Part shown: piece after piece, positions 1-8,763 of the stretch
Position numbering within the stretch: position 1 is the stretch's first letter
How the letters are laid out: every line of letters begins with the position of its first letter
From: JBHJHP01 sp042219855
GTDB taxonomy: Bacteria > Bacteroidota > Bacteroidia > Bacteroidales > UBA5342
Direction of reading: 5' to 3'
NCBI RefSeq assembly: GCF_042219855.1
Contig: NZ_JBHJHP010000002.1
Span: 310,001 to 374,000, forward strand
DNA length: 64,000 nt
Notes under the pieces: generated by a model
What the model was told of the DNA's origin: nothing
The model's database searches: none
Seen by the model: the letters and a program-made list of their open reading frames with translations, nothing else
Made by a program: the position numbers and the translations under genes

Positions 1-74
1 GTATATCTATTTGCTATGACGCAAAGATAAGAGGCTTTACTGATGCTGAAATAAAAAATAACATTGCATTTTAA
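1..74 (+). CDS. 3' end of an upstream polysaccharide-locus gene (partial)
   Basis: One frame is open from base 3 to a TAA at 72-74 and encodes the last 23 residues of a protein, ending DAEIKNNIAF. The other two plus frames stop within the first 40 bases. The stop lies 11 bp before the next start, the same tight spacing as the rest of the locus, so this is most likely the tail of the preceding operon gene. The fragment is too short to assign a family. Confidence 0.5.
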   Translation, partial: ISICYDAKIRGFTDAEIKNNIAF

Positions 75-85
75 TACCCAGATAA

Positions 86-922
86 ATGAACTATCCACGA
101 ATAAGCATTGTTACTCCATCTTTTAATCAAGGCGAACATCTTGAGCAAACAATATTATCAGTTATTAGTCAAAATTATCCTAATCTTGAATACGTCATCA
201 TCGATGGAGGTTCAACCGATAATAGTGTAGAAATAATCAAAAAATATGAATCATATCTATCTTATTGGGTTAGTGAAAAAGATGAAGGACAATATTATGC
301 TATTAAAAAAGGTTTTAGTCATACCAAGGGTGAAATAATGGGATGGATAAATAGTTCCGATCTATTATATCCTTGGACATTGAATACACTTGCGATGTTG
401 TTTAATGAATTTGACATAATCGAATGGGTTACAGGTCTCCCTACACACATTTCAGCGGGAACTGGACCTCAAAATGTATCACAACACAAATTCATAAACA
501 AATATGATATCATTGGATTCAACCATAAATGGATACAGCAGGAATCTACTTTCTGGAGAAGAACTGTTTGGAATAAGGTTAATGGATTAGACCTTAATTT
601 TAAATCCGCTGCAGATTTTAAATTGTGGATTGATTTTTTCAAGTACACAGATTTGTATTTTATGAATACTATTCTTGGATGCTTTAGATTTCATAATACA
701 AGGAGGGGAGCTGAAAAAGTTTATGAACAGGAAGTTAATAATTTAATTACTGAACTAAGAAAAAATAATATAAGGGATAGAATAAAATCTGATTTTATAA
801 AATATCTTACCCTTAATTCCTCATTATTAAAACGTAAACTTTCTCACAAAAAAACCTTTTCCTGGTATAGACATCCTGAGATATTTTATGACTTCACTTC
901 TAATAGATGGAGAATAAAATAA
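86..922 (+). CDS. Glycosyltransferase family 2
   Basis: A 278-residue GT-A fold transferase. The N-terminus shows the GT2 nucleotide-binding start (SIVTPSFNQGEHLEQTI) and the DGGSTDNS motif near residue 40. GEIMGWINSSD near residue 90 stands where the metal-binding acidic motif of the family is expected. It has no membrane segment, so it probably acts at the cytoplasmic face on a lipid-linked oligosaccharide using a nucleotide sugar. It is the first complete gene of a long co-directional glycan locus, 15 bp ahead of a GT4 gene. Family assignment is secure; donor and acceptor cannot be read from the sequence. Confidence 0.9.
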   Translation: MNYPRISIVTPSFNQGEHLEQTILSVISQNYPNLEYVIIDGGSTDNSVEIIKKYESYLSYWVSEKDEGQYYAIKKGFSHTKGEIMGWINSSDLLYPWTLNTLAMLFNEFDIIEWVTGLPTHISAGTGPQNVSQHKFINKYDIIGFNHKWIQQESTFWRRTVWNKVNGLDLNFKSAADFKLWIDFFKYTDLYFMNTILGCFRFHNTRRGAEKVYEQEVNNLITELRKNNIRDRIKSDFIKYLTLNSSLLKRKLSHKKTFSWYRHPEIFYDFTSNRWRIK

Positions 923-937
923 CGTAATATTAATTGA

Positions 938-2095
938 ATGAATATATTTATACTTTCGTTAGGTTCCGGGCATCCGGATAGCGCAGCTCCTGCAATCAGA
1001 CAGGCCCTTTTAGCAAGAGGAATGAATGAACTCGGTCATAACATAGACTTTTTTATTCTTTCAAACCATAAACCTGGCAAGACTTTCAAGACATATTTTG
1101 GAGTTAATTATCATTTTGTTAATGTTCATGAACGGGTTGGGAGATTTAATAAGTTATTCTATTACTTCAATGCAATATTTAAGACGAGAAAAGAGCTATA
1201 TCGAAGAATAAAGGATAATAAAATAGACCTGATAATTATTTATCCCAACGATATCTTTATTTATCTATTTATTCATAAATTAGCAATTAGACATAAGGTT
1301 AAATCATTACATGAACGTACCGAACTACCATATACAGTGCTCCCCAAGACGCTAAGGCATAAACTTGAATATTATTTATACTTACAATTTATTCTGCCTA
1401 AGTATACAGCAGTTTCTGTAATTAATGATAAACTAGACCTATTTATAAAGAAGTACAATATTAATACTAAAAAGATACTGTCAGTAGTTGATCCAATTTT
1501 TTTCAAAGAATATCGAAAGACAGAATTTGATTTCCCGTATATTGCCTATTGTGGAAAAATGACGGGAAATAAAGATGGAGTCCCAGATCTTATAGATGCA
1601 TTTAATTTGATGCACAAAAAATTCCCTGAGTTGAGATTAGTTCTAATTGGAGATAATTCTAATCAAGAAGAACTTGCTGAAATCCATCAGAAGATTAAAA
1701 ACTTTTCGCTAAATGAACGAGTTATTTTTACAGGTATTGTTGAAAGAAGCAGAATGCCTGCATTATTAACTAAAGCAAAAATCCTTGCCGTTGCTAAACC
1801 CAATAATGAACAAAACTCCGGAAATTTTCCCATCAAACTCGGCGAATATCTCGCAACCGGGGTCCCGGTTGTAGTGACAAAAGTTGGCGAAATTCCTCAA
1901 TTTATAACTGATGGCTACAATGGATTTCTGGTAGAACCAGACTCCCCAGAAGAATTTGGCAAGGCATTGGAACATGTTATGCTTAATAAAAAAGAATCAG
2001 ATAATGTAGGGATAAAAGGAAAGCAATTAGCTTTAGAAATGTTTAATTATAAAAAACAAGCTAAAGAACTTATAAATTTTATTGAACAGAATTAA
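938..2095 (+). CDS. Glycosyltransferase family 4 (GT-B)
   Basis: A 385-residue retaining glycosyltransferase of GT1/GT4 type. The C-terminal half carries the donor-binding Rossmann domain, with YCGKMTGNKDGVPDLIDAF as the domain opening and then KLGEYLATGVPVVVT and EIPQFITDGYNGFLVEP, the usual GT4 region holding the acidic donor contact. The N-terminal acceptor domain (MNIFILSLGSGHPDSAAPAI) is less conserved, as is usual. The next gene starts inside its last codons, so the two are probably translationally coupled. It should add one sugar in assembly of the polysaccharide repeat unit; the linkage is unknown. Confidence 0.88.
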   Translation: MNIFILSLGSGHPDSAAPAIRQALLARGMNELGHNIDFFILSNHKPGKTFKTYFGVNYHFVNVHERVGRFNKLFYYFNAIFKTRKELYRRIKDNKIDLIIIYPNDIFIYLFIHKLAIRHKVKSLHERTELPYTVLPKTLRHKLEYYLYLQFILPKYTAVSVINDKLDLFIKKYNINTKKILSVVDPIFFKEYRKTEFDFPYIAYCGKMTGNKDGVPDLIDAFNLMHKKFPELRLVLIGDNSNQEELAEIHQKIKNFSLNERVIFTGIVERSRMPALLTKAKILAVAKPNNEQNSGNFPIKLGEYLATGVPVVVTKVGEIPQFITDGYNGFLVEPDSPEEFGKALEHVMLNKKESDNVGIKGKQLALEMFNYKKQAKELINFIEQN

Positions 2096-3275
2096 AATGC
2101 ACAGTACAAGATTACTAATAGCAGGCGACATCTATCTAGGTAGAAAATTAGAAAAAATAGGAATTGAAGAACCCGATCTTCTCTTTGGAAGTAAAATAAC
2201 GCAATTATTCTCTAATGAATCTTTTAATATTATAAACCTTGAAAGTTCTCTTAATAATTTAGAGGACCAATACAAAATTATTAAAACCGGACCTCATCTA
2301 AAAGCCAATCCATTAACGACCCATGCACTTAAAAGTATTAATATTGATTTAGTAACACTTGCCAACAATCATATATACGATTATGGAGCAGAAGGTCTAA
2401 AACATACTTTTAATGCACTTAATGACAATAATATTAAATACACCGGAGCTGGACTAAATCTTAAAGAAGCACAAAATATTTTTTACAAAAAAGTTAATAA
2501 TTTAACTATTGCAATAATTAATATTGCTGAAAATGAGTGGTCAAATGCAACATTAAATTCAGGAGGTGCTAATCCTTTAGATATAATAGATAATACAAAA
2601 CAAATAATTCATGCTAAAGCAAATGCTGACTTTGTAATTTTAATTATACATGGAGGACACGAGAATTACAAGTATCCTAGTCCCAGAATGATCAATCTGT
2701 ATCGTTATTTCGCCGAACTTGGATCAGATGCGATTATATGTCATCATACCCATATCACCAGCGGTTATGAAATATATAAAAATGTTCCTATTTTTTATGG
2801 TATTGGGAACTTCCTATTTCATTCCAGTTCAAAACTACCTGGGTGGCATAATGGAATGGTTGTGGAATTAATACTTAATAAAACCCAAAGAATAGATTTC
2901 AATCTTTATCCATATGAGCAATGTAAAGATGCTTTGCACGTAGAATTGTTGAATCAAACACAAAAAAATGAATTTTTAGCTGAGGTTGATGAGATCAACC
3001 TTGCTATACAAAATGAAGAATTATTAAACCAAAAATTCAATTCTTTTGTTAAATCAAACGAGGAACTAATTCTCTCAATGTTTAGCACATCAAACATAAT
3101 AAATAATAGATATTTTGAAGCACTAGTAAGAAGATTAAATATTCAAAAATATTTTCTACGAAAAAACCAATTAAAGTCAATTCTGAACTACATGCGATGC
3201 GAGTCTCACTACGATATAACTAATAAAATCATTATAAGTTATTTAAAATCTGAAATAAATTCATCAAAAACCTAA
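2082..3275 (+). CDS. CapA family metallophosphatase-like protein
   Basis: About 397 residues with the PGA_cap/CapA fold, a calcineurin-like architecture named after poly-gamma-glutamate capsule synthesis. Visible motifs in order are LLIAGDIYLGRKL, NLESSLNN, LANNHIYDYG, IHGGHENY, and CHHTHITSGYEIYK followed by YGIGNFLF. These supply the Asp/Asn/His residues of the putative metal site. No signal peptide is evident, unlike classical CapA. Two starts are possible: 2082, which overlaps the previous gene by 14 bp, or an ATG at 2097, one base after the upstream stop and closer to the conserved core. In glycan loci such proteins may process or transfer an amino-acid-containing decoration; the exact role is inference. 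Confidence 0.8.
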   Translation: MNRIKMHSTRLLIAGDIYLGRKLEKIGIEEPDLLFGSKITQLFSNESFNIINLESSLNNLEDQYKIIKTGPHLKANPLTTHALKSINIDLVTLANNHIYDYGAEGLKHTFNALNDNNIKYTGAGLNLKEAQNIFYKKVNNLTIAIINIAENEWSNATLNSGGANPLDIIDNTKQIIHAKANADFVILIIHGGHENYKYPSPRMINLYRYFAELGSDAIICHHTHITSGYEIYKNVPIFYGIGNFLFHSSSKLPGWHNGMVVELILNKTQRIDFNLYPYEQCKDALHVELLNQTQKNEFLAEVDEINLAIQNEELLNQKFNSFVKSNEELILSMFSTSNIINNRYFEALVRRLNIQKYFLRKNQLKSILNYMRCESHYDITNKIIISYLKSEINSSKT

Positions 3276-3285
3276 AATACCAACT

Positions 3286-4308
3286 ATGAAAATTGCAATT
3301 CATGAAAGAAAAGGAAGTTTTAGTGATGGCTGGATTCAATATTGCAAAAAGAACAACATTGAATACAAACTGGTAAATTGCTATAATTATAACATTATTG
3401 AACTGTTGAAAGATTGTGATGGGTTAATGTGGCATTGGGATCAGAACGATTATAAGGCACCGCTATTTGCTAGACAGTTAACTATTTCATTATCCAAAAT
3501 GGGATTAGAGGTGTTTCCCAATATTGATACGGTTTGGCATTTTGATGACAAACTGGGACAAAAATATCTTTTGGAATCGATAAATGCGCCATACGTTACG
3601 ACATATGCATCATATTCAAAAAAATCAAGTCTGGAATGGGCAAATGAAACCTCATATCCAAAAGTGTTTAAGTTAAGAGGAGGTGCAAGTGGCATTAATG
3701 TTTTGAAAGTTGAAAATAGGAAACAGGCCAGAAGGTTAATTCATAAAGCATTCGGAAATGGATTTTCACATTATAATAAATGGATAAGAATTAAAGATCG
3801 TTTCTGGATTTTGAGAAGAGATAAAAACATTAAAGCTTTAAAATCGCTTTTTAGCAGTATCTTCAGGTATTTTTATCCTACTGAAGTCGAACGTTTTTCT
3901 ACAAAAGAAAAAGGTTATGTGCTTTTTCAAGATTTCATCCCGAATAACACATATGATACTCGTCTCATTATAGTTGGGAATAGATGCTTTGGAACAAGAA
4001 GATATTGTCGTCCTGATGACTTCAGAGCTTCAGGGAGTGGTTTATATGATAATTCACCAGATATTTATAATAATGAAAGTATAAAAATTGCATTTGATAT
4101 TGCCGATAAACTCGGGGCACAATCAATTGCGTATGATTTTCTTCTTCAAAATAATAAACCTGTCATTTGCGAGATTAGCTACATATATTGTAGAGATATA
4201 ATTGCAAACTGCGATGGTTATTGGGATAGAGATTTAAACTGGCACAAAGCAGAAGTTAATGCAGAAAGGTTTATTATCGAAGATTTCATTAACAATATCA
4301 ATAAATGA
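3286..4308 (+). CDS. ATP-grasp ligase-like protein, paralogue 1
   Basis: A 340-residue protein with RimK/D-Ala-D-Ala-ligase-type ATP-grasp features. PKVFKLRGGASGINV (about residues 124-139) holds the phosphate-binding loop. DTRLIIVGNRCFG and DDFRASGSG match the RimK-like core strand and the FRxxxxxG segment. AQSIAYDFLLQNNKPVICEISY carries the metal-binding acidic residues. ATP-grasp ligases activate a carboxylate as an acyl phosphate and join it to an amine or thiol. The next gene is a clear paralogue, alignable along its whole length. In this locus they could attach an amino acid or amine to a uronic acid or other acidic sugar; substrates are unknown. Confidence 0.75.
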   Translation: MKIAIHERKGSFSDGWIQYCKKNNIEYKLVNCYNYNIIELLKDCDGLMWHWDQNDYKAPLFARQLTISLSKMGLEVFPNIDTVWHFDDKLGQKYLLESINAPYVTTYASYSKKSSLEWANETSYPKVFKLRGGASGINVLKVENRKQARRLIHKAFGNGFSHYNKWIRIKDRFWILRRDKNIKALKSLFSSIFRYFYPTEVERFSTKEKGYVLFQDFIPNNTYDTRLIIVGNRCFGTRRYCRPDDFRASGSGLYDNSPDIYNNESIKIAFDIADKLGAQSIAYDFLLQNNKPVICEISYIYCRDIIANCDGYWDRDLNWHKAEVNAERFIIEDFINNINK

Positions 4309-4349
4309 AAAAGTAATCTACTGCAAATTAACTCGTCTTTGTAAATAAA

Positions 4350-5369
4350 ATGAAAGTTGCAATTCATCATACTTCCGGAAGTTTTAGTGACATTTGGTTA
4401 GATTATTGTAAAAACAATAATATTGACTACAAAATTGTCAACTGTCATGCAAATGATATAATAGACCAATTGAAAGATTGTCAAGGTTTAATGTGGCACT
4501 GGGATCAGAACTGTTATAAAGCTGCCATATTTGCGAGACAATTGACCTATTCCCTTGAAAAGATGGGAATAAAAGTATTTCCAAATATTAATACTTCCTG
4601 GCATCATGATGACAAAGTTGGACAAAAATATTTATTCGAATCAATTGGAGCCCCATTTGTTATGTCCTATACTTTTTATTCTAAAGAAGATGCTCTGTCC
4701 TGGCTGAATAAAACAACTTTCCCCAAAGTATTTAAATTAAGAGGAGGTGCTGGATCCGTAAATGTTAAGTTAGTAAATAATAAAACAGCAGCAACAAAAC
4801 TTGTAAAAAAGGCTTTCAAAAAAGGCTTCTCTCATATTAATAAGACCTCACGATTTAAGGATAGGTATTGGGTACTGAAAAGAGATAAGAATATAAAAGC
4901 ATTCAGAGGCCTTATTTCAGGCTTCTTTAGATTATTTATTCCAACTGAGTTAGAGAAATACTCACAAAATCATAAGGGTTACATATACTTTCAGGATTTT
5001 ATTCCCGATAATGATTTTGATACAAGACTGGTTATTATTGGAGATAGATGCTATGGCATAATAAGGTATTGTCGGAAAGGCGATTTTAGGGCTTCCGGAA
5101 GCGGAATAAAGTCGTATGATCAGTCTTTATTTGATACTGATTGTATTAATATTGCATTTGAGACGTCAAAGAAGTTAAGTGCTCAATCTGTTGCTTTTGA
5201 CTTCATAAAAGAAAAAAATCAATTTAAAATTGTTGAAATAAGTTACTGTTTTGTTACAACAAATTTCCCTGGATACTGGGATCGGAATCTAATTTGGCAT
5301 TCTATTCCAGACTGTCCTCAAACTTATATGATTAAAAATTTCTTATCTTCAATTAAAGAAAAAGAATGA
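4350..5369 (+). CDS. ATP-grasp ligase-like protein, paralogue 2
   Basis: A 339-residue tandem paralogue of the gene just upstream. Both share GSFSDxWxxYCKxNNI at the N-terminus, GLMWHWDQNxYKA, and the PKVFKLRGGA loop. Both also have a DTRLxIxGxRC strand, the DFRASGSG segment and a terminal EISY. The first copy has an inserted RDIIANCDGYW near its C-terminus where this one has VTTNFPGYW. The duplicates have diverged well beyond a recent copy, so they probably act on different substrates or in sequence. The stop overlaps the next start as ATGA, implying coupled translation. An acyl-phosphate ligase role is inferred from the fold only. Confidence 0.75.
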   Translation: MKVAIHHTSGSFSDIWLDYCKNNNIDYKIVNCHANDIIDQLKDCQGLMWHWDQNCYKAAIFARQLTYSLEKMGIKVFPNINTSWHHDDKVGQKYLFESIGAPFVMSYTFYSKEDALSWLNKTTFPKVFKLRGGAGSVNVKLVNNKTAATKLVKKAFKKGFSHINKTSRFKDRYWVLKRDKNIKAFRGLISGFFRLFIPTELEKYSQNHKGYIYFQDFIPDNDFDTRLVIIGDRCYGIIRYCRKGDFRASGSGIKSYDQSLFDTDCINIAFETSKKLSAQSVAFDFIKEKNQFKIVEISYCFVTTNFPGYWDRNLIWHSIPDCPQTYMIKNFLSSIKEKE

Positions 5370-6565
5370 ATAATCAATCTATGAAGAAAAAAAATAAGAT
5401 TTTCATTGTTGGGGTAAATGGTTTTCCTTATGGAACTGCCAGAATTGAAAAACTTAAGATGATAGGTAAAAGTCTAAATACTGTTAACAATGATGTTCTT
5501 TTTCTTTGCAATTCTTGGGGTTCCTCTAAATCAGAACAGATCAAAAAAAATGGTGTACATGAAGGTATGTCATATATGTATACTGGTGGAACAATAGTTC
5601 GCCCCAAGTATTTTTTTAATAGACGAATTGCTAAATTTAAGGGTAACTTTAATGAAATTTCTTATCTGCTTACTCATAAATGTGATGCATTAATTATTAG
5701 CGTTATTTCAGGTATGTTTTTACCTATATTCAAATATTGGATAATTTCAAGAATTAAAGGTTATAAAGTATATTATCCTCATCATGAAGAAGAAGAAGTA
5801 TCACTAAAAAATAAAAACATCATTTTCCGTTTAAATCTTTATCTCTTTAAAAGGTATGCATATAAACTTTTAGACGGAGTATTCCCTATTAGTATGTATC
5901 TTGAAAGACAGATTTTTAATTCTAATAACAAGATTAGAATCCTACGTTTACCCCCAATGACTGATTTTGAATTTTTTGAAAAAGTCAGACAAAAATATCA
6001 TTCAAAGTCAAATAATAAATACTTTCTGTATTGTGGTTCAATGGCATATTATGATGTAATTGAATTTATTATTAATTCCTTTGAACTACTTAATAACCAA
6101 GAGTATAAATTAATCCTGATTAGTTCTGGTTGTGAAATTAAGGCTAAAAAACTGGAGCACCGAATTAATATTTCTACGAAATCAAATTTAATTAGATTTT
6201 ACAAATACCTTGACTATGAAGACTTGGCTATTAAATATATTGAAGCATGTGCACTACTTATACCATTACGAAATAATGTTCAGGATATAGCTAGGTTTCC
6301 TCATAAAATTAGTGAGTATACAGCAAGTAAGACTCCTTTAATATCAACAAATCTGGGAGAAATGCAAGTGTTCTTTAAACATTTCGAAAATGCCCTTTTA
6401 GCAGATCAATATGACCCAAATGAGTTTGCAGGATTAATGAAATTTGTAATTAATAACCCAACAAAAGCAAAAGAGATTGGTTTAAATGGTTTTGAAATTG
6501 GTAAAGAGCATTTTGACTACAAAAGCTATGGGGATAAATTAACTCATTTTATGTCACTTAAGTAA
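5366..6565 (+). CDS. Glycosyltransferase, GT4-like (GT-B)
   Basis: A 399-residue predicted GT-B transferase. The C-terminal domain opens with KYFLYCGSMAYYDVIEFII and continues to LIPLRNNVQDIARFPHKISE and TPLISTNLGEMQVFF, which is the donor-binding segment of group-1 transferases. The N-terminus (IFIVGVNGFPYGTARIEKL) is typical of this polysaccharide-locus subgroup. The start ATG overlaps the preceding stop by 4 bp; a second Met at codon 6 is possible. It is followed 7 bp later by another GT4 gene. Sugar specificity cannot be deduced. Confidence 0.8.
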   Translation: MNNQSMKKKNKIFIVGVNGFPYGTARIEKLKMIGKSLNTVNNDVLFLCNSWGSSKSEQIKKNGVHEGMSYMYTGGTIVRPKYFFNRRIAKFKGNFNEISYLLTHKCDALIISVISGMFLPIFKYWIISRIKGYKVYYPHHEEEEVSLKNKNIIFRLNLYLFKRYAYKLLDGVFPISMYLERQIFNSNNKIRILRLPPMTDFEFFEKVRQKYHSKSNNKYFLYCGSMAYYDVIEFIINSFELLNNQEYKLILISSGCEIKAKKLEHRINISTKSNLIRFYKYLDYEDLAIKYIEACALLIPLRNNVQDIARFPHKISEYTASKTPLISTNLGEMQVFFKHFENALLADQYDPNEFAGLMKFVINNPTKAKEIGLNGFEIGKEHFDYKSYGDKLTHFMSLK

Positions 6566-6572
6566 CTTTTAT

Positions 6573-7688
6573 ATGAAACCTTTTTCTTCTGAAAATAAAA
6601 TATATTTCCTCATCAAAGATTTATCCCCAGGTGGAGCAGAAAAAGTATGCGTAATGCTATATAATATACTGATAAAAAAGGGATTAAATATAACCTTGGT
6701 CGCATTGAATTTAAAAAATAAAACCCTTTTTAACCGCTTAGATGAAAATGCAAAAGTAATTGACATAAATGTAAATTCTGTAAGAAAATCTATATGGCCT
6801 CTATTAAAAATAATTATTAAGAATAAACCTGATCTGATATTATCATTTCATATTGAACCGTGTATTGTGATTTCAATTTTAAAGAATCTTTTAAGACTGC
6901 GCACCACAATTGTACTAAGAAGCATCAATACGTTATCACATGCATATAACAACCCGACAAGGCTGATTGATAAATACTTGGTTTTTCCTCTTCTTAAAAC
7001 CCAACTTCAAAAAATGAATCTAATAATTGCTCAGTCTACAGGCATGCAAGAAGACCTTATAATGAATTTTAACATATCCAACCAAAAGATTATAACTATC
7101 TTCAATCCATCAGTTCTTACCAGTAATAATCCATCAAAATTACCTAAATCTCCCACAGGAGTAGAGTTTACTTTCATTGGGAGATTGGAAACTCAAAAAG
7201 GGTTATACGATTTAATTGAAATTTTTGATAATGTAATTAGGATTAACTCAGAAGTTAAACTAAACATATTAGGGACTGGTTCTCTTTACAATGACCTTCA
7301 GAATATAATAAGACAACGTAATCTATCCCGTAATATAAGATTATTGGGATATACAGAAAACGTTGGACCTTATATTATGAAGTCAAAAGCAGTTGTTCTT
7401 ACCTCTTTATATGAAGGATTTCCAAACGTATTGGTAGAATCAATCGCATTGGGAACGCCAGTTATATCTTACGATTGTCCTAGCGGACCTTCTGATATAA
7501 TAATCAATACTGTAAATGGTATTCTGGTACCTTATTTGGATCAAGCCAAATTTAGCAAAGCTGTTATTAAAGTTGTTAACAATGAAATAAAGTTTGATAG
7601 GGATATCGTCCTATCGACTTCAGAAAGATTTCAAATTAATGACATCAGTAAACAATACTACGATGTTCTGACTTGCAAATATAATTAG
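6573..7688 (+). CDS. Glycosyltransferase family 4
   Basis: A 371-residue GT4 enzyme. The N-terminus has the acceptor-side motif LSPGGAEKVCVML, common in Bacteroidota GT4 proteins. The C-terminal domain shows FTFIGRLETQKGLYDLIEIF, then ILGTGSLYNDL, and the family signature SLYEGFPNVLVESIALGTPVISYDCPSGP. The EGFPNVLVE stretch supplies the conserved EX7E glutamates. No membrane anchor is present. Spacing of 7 and 10 bp to its neighbours supports one operon. It presumably adds one residue to the lipid-linked glycan. Confidence 0.9.
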   Translation: MKPFSSENKIYFLIKDLSPGGAEKVCVMLYNILIKKGLNITLVALNLKNKTLFNRLDENAKVIDINVNSVRKSIWPLLKIIIKNKPDLILSFHIEPCIVISILKNLLRLRTTIVLRSINTLSHAYNNPTRLIDKYLVFPLLKTQLQKMNLIIAQSTGMQEDLIMNFNISNQKIITIFNPSVLTSNNPSKLPKSPTGVEFTFIGRLETQKGLYDLIEIFDNVIRINSEVKLNILGTGSLYNDLQNIIRQRNLSRNIRLLGYTENVGPYIMKSKAVVLTSLYEGFPNVLVESIALGTPVISYDCPSGPSDIIINTVNGILVPYLDQAKFSKAVIKVVNNEIKFDRDIVLSTSERFQINDISKQYYDVLTCKYN

Positions 7689-7698
7689 CTTAAAAATA

Positions 7699-8763
7699 AT
7701 GATGAAAAAAACTAGGATCGCAGTCATAGCAACATCACCCAAAACAAGAGGGGGAATAACGTCTGTAATAAAGTCTCATCAGAAAGGTGAATTCTGGAGG
7801 AAATACAATATTGTCTGGATCCCAACGCATATTGATCGAAGTATTATAAGAAAGATTCTAGTGCTAATATTGGGTATTTTAAAATTCCTTTTCTATTTAA
7901 CAACTATTGAATTAATCCATGTACACCTGACATTAGTAAATTCTGCCAAGCGGAAATCCATATTTATAAATATTGCCAAAAGGTTTAACAAAAAAATCAT
8001 CATCCATTTCCATCCTCCAGGGCATAATCCTGAACATTTGAAAAATGGTCTTCGTGAGTACTATTCCCATTTATTTTTGAAGGCTGATCGGATAATTGTA
8101 TTATCTAATTATTGGAAAACCTGGTTAGCAGATGAATTAAATATAAATAATAAAGTAGAAGTAGTATATAATCCATGTTCAAAATTACATTATACAATAA
8201 CTGAGAAACAAAAAGAAAAGATTATATTATTTGCAGGATCACTAATTCAACGGAAAGGTTACATGGATTTAATAAATGCTTTCTCAACAATATCTACGCA
8301 ACATCCTGACTGGAGAATTGTGTTTGCTGGAAACGGTGAAATAGATAAAGCACAAGAACTAGCTAAAGAAAGAAAGATCATTAATAAGATAGAATGTACA
8401 GGTTGGATTAAAGGACCTGATCTTCAACAATTATTCATTAATGCTTCAATTTTTTGTCTTCCTAGTTACGGAGAAGGTTTTCCTATGGCAATACTGGATG
8501 CATGGTCTTACGGATTACCCGTTATCTCAACAAAAGTTGGAGGTTTATGTGATGTATTAAATGACGGGGTTAATGCATTAACCTTCAACCCTGGAGATAT
8601 AAAAACACTTGCAGATCAACTGAATAAAATGATTTCAGATAAAGAGTTACGAAAAAGCATTGCAGAAGAGTCTGTAAGGTTAGCCGAAAATGATTTTAAT
8701 TTGGTCAATATTAACAAGAAAATTGGTTCCATTTATGACCATTTGTTAAATGATGGCTTATGA
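7699..8763 (+). CDS. Glycosyltransferase family 4
   Basis: A 354-residue GT4 enzyme. Motifs include KTRGGITSVIKSH near the N-terminus, IHVHLTLVNSAKRKS and IIIHFHPPGHNP in the acceptor domain, and a C-terminal core of ILFAGSLIQRKGYMDLINAF, LPSYGEGFPMAILDAW and GLPVISTKVGG. EGFPMAILDAW corresponds to the EX7E region, with Asp at the second acidic position. The stop is fused to the next start (ATGA at 8760-8763). The hydrophobic stretch ILVLILGILKFLFYL near residue 50 suggests monotopic membrane contact. Donor and acceptor are unknown. Confidence 0.9.
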   Translation: MMKKTRIAVIATSPKTRGGITSVIKSHQKGEFWRKYNIVWIPTHIDRSIIRKILVLILGILKFLFYLTTIELIHVHLTLVNSAKRKSIFINIAKRFNKKIIIHFHPPGHNPEHLKNGLREYYSHLFLKADRIIVLSNYWKTWLADELNINNKVEVVYNPCSKLHYTITEKQKEKIILFAGSLIQRKGYMDLINAFSTISTQHPDWRIVFAGNGEIDKAQELAKERKIINKIECTGWIKGPDLQQLFINASIFCLPSYGEGFPMAILDAWSYGLPVISTKVGGLCDVLNDGVNALTFNPGDIKTLADQLNKMISDKELRKSIAEESVRLAENDFNLVNINKKIGSIYDHLLNDGL

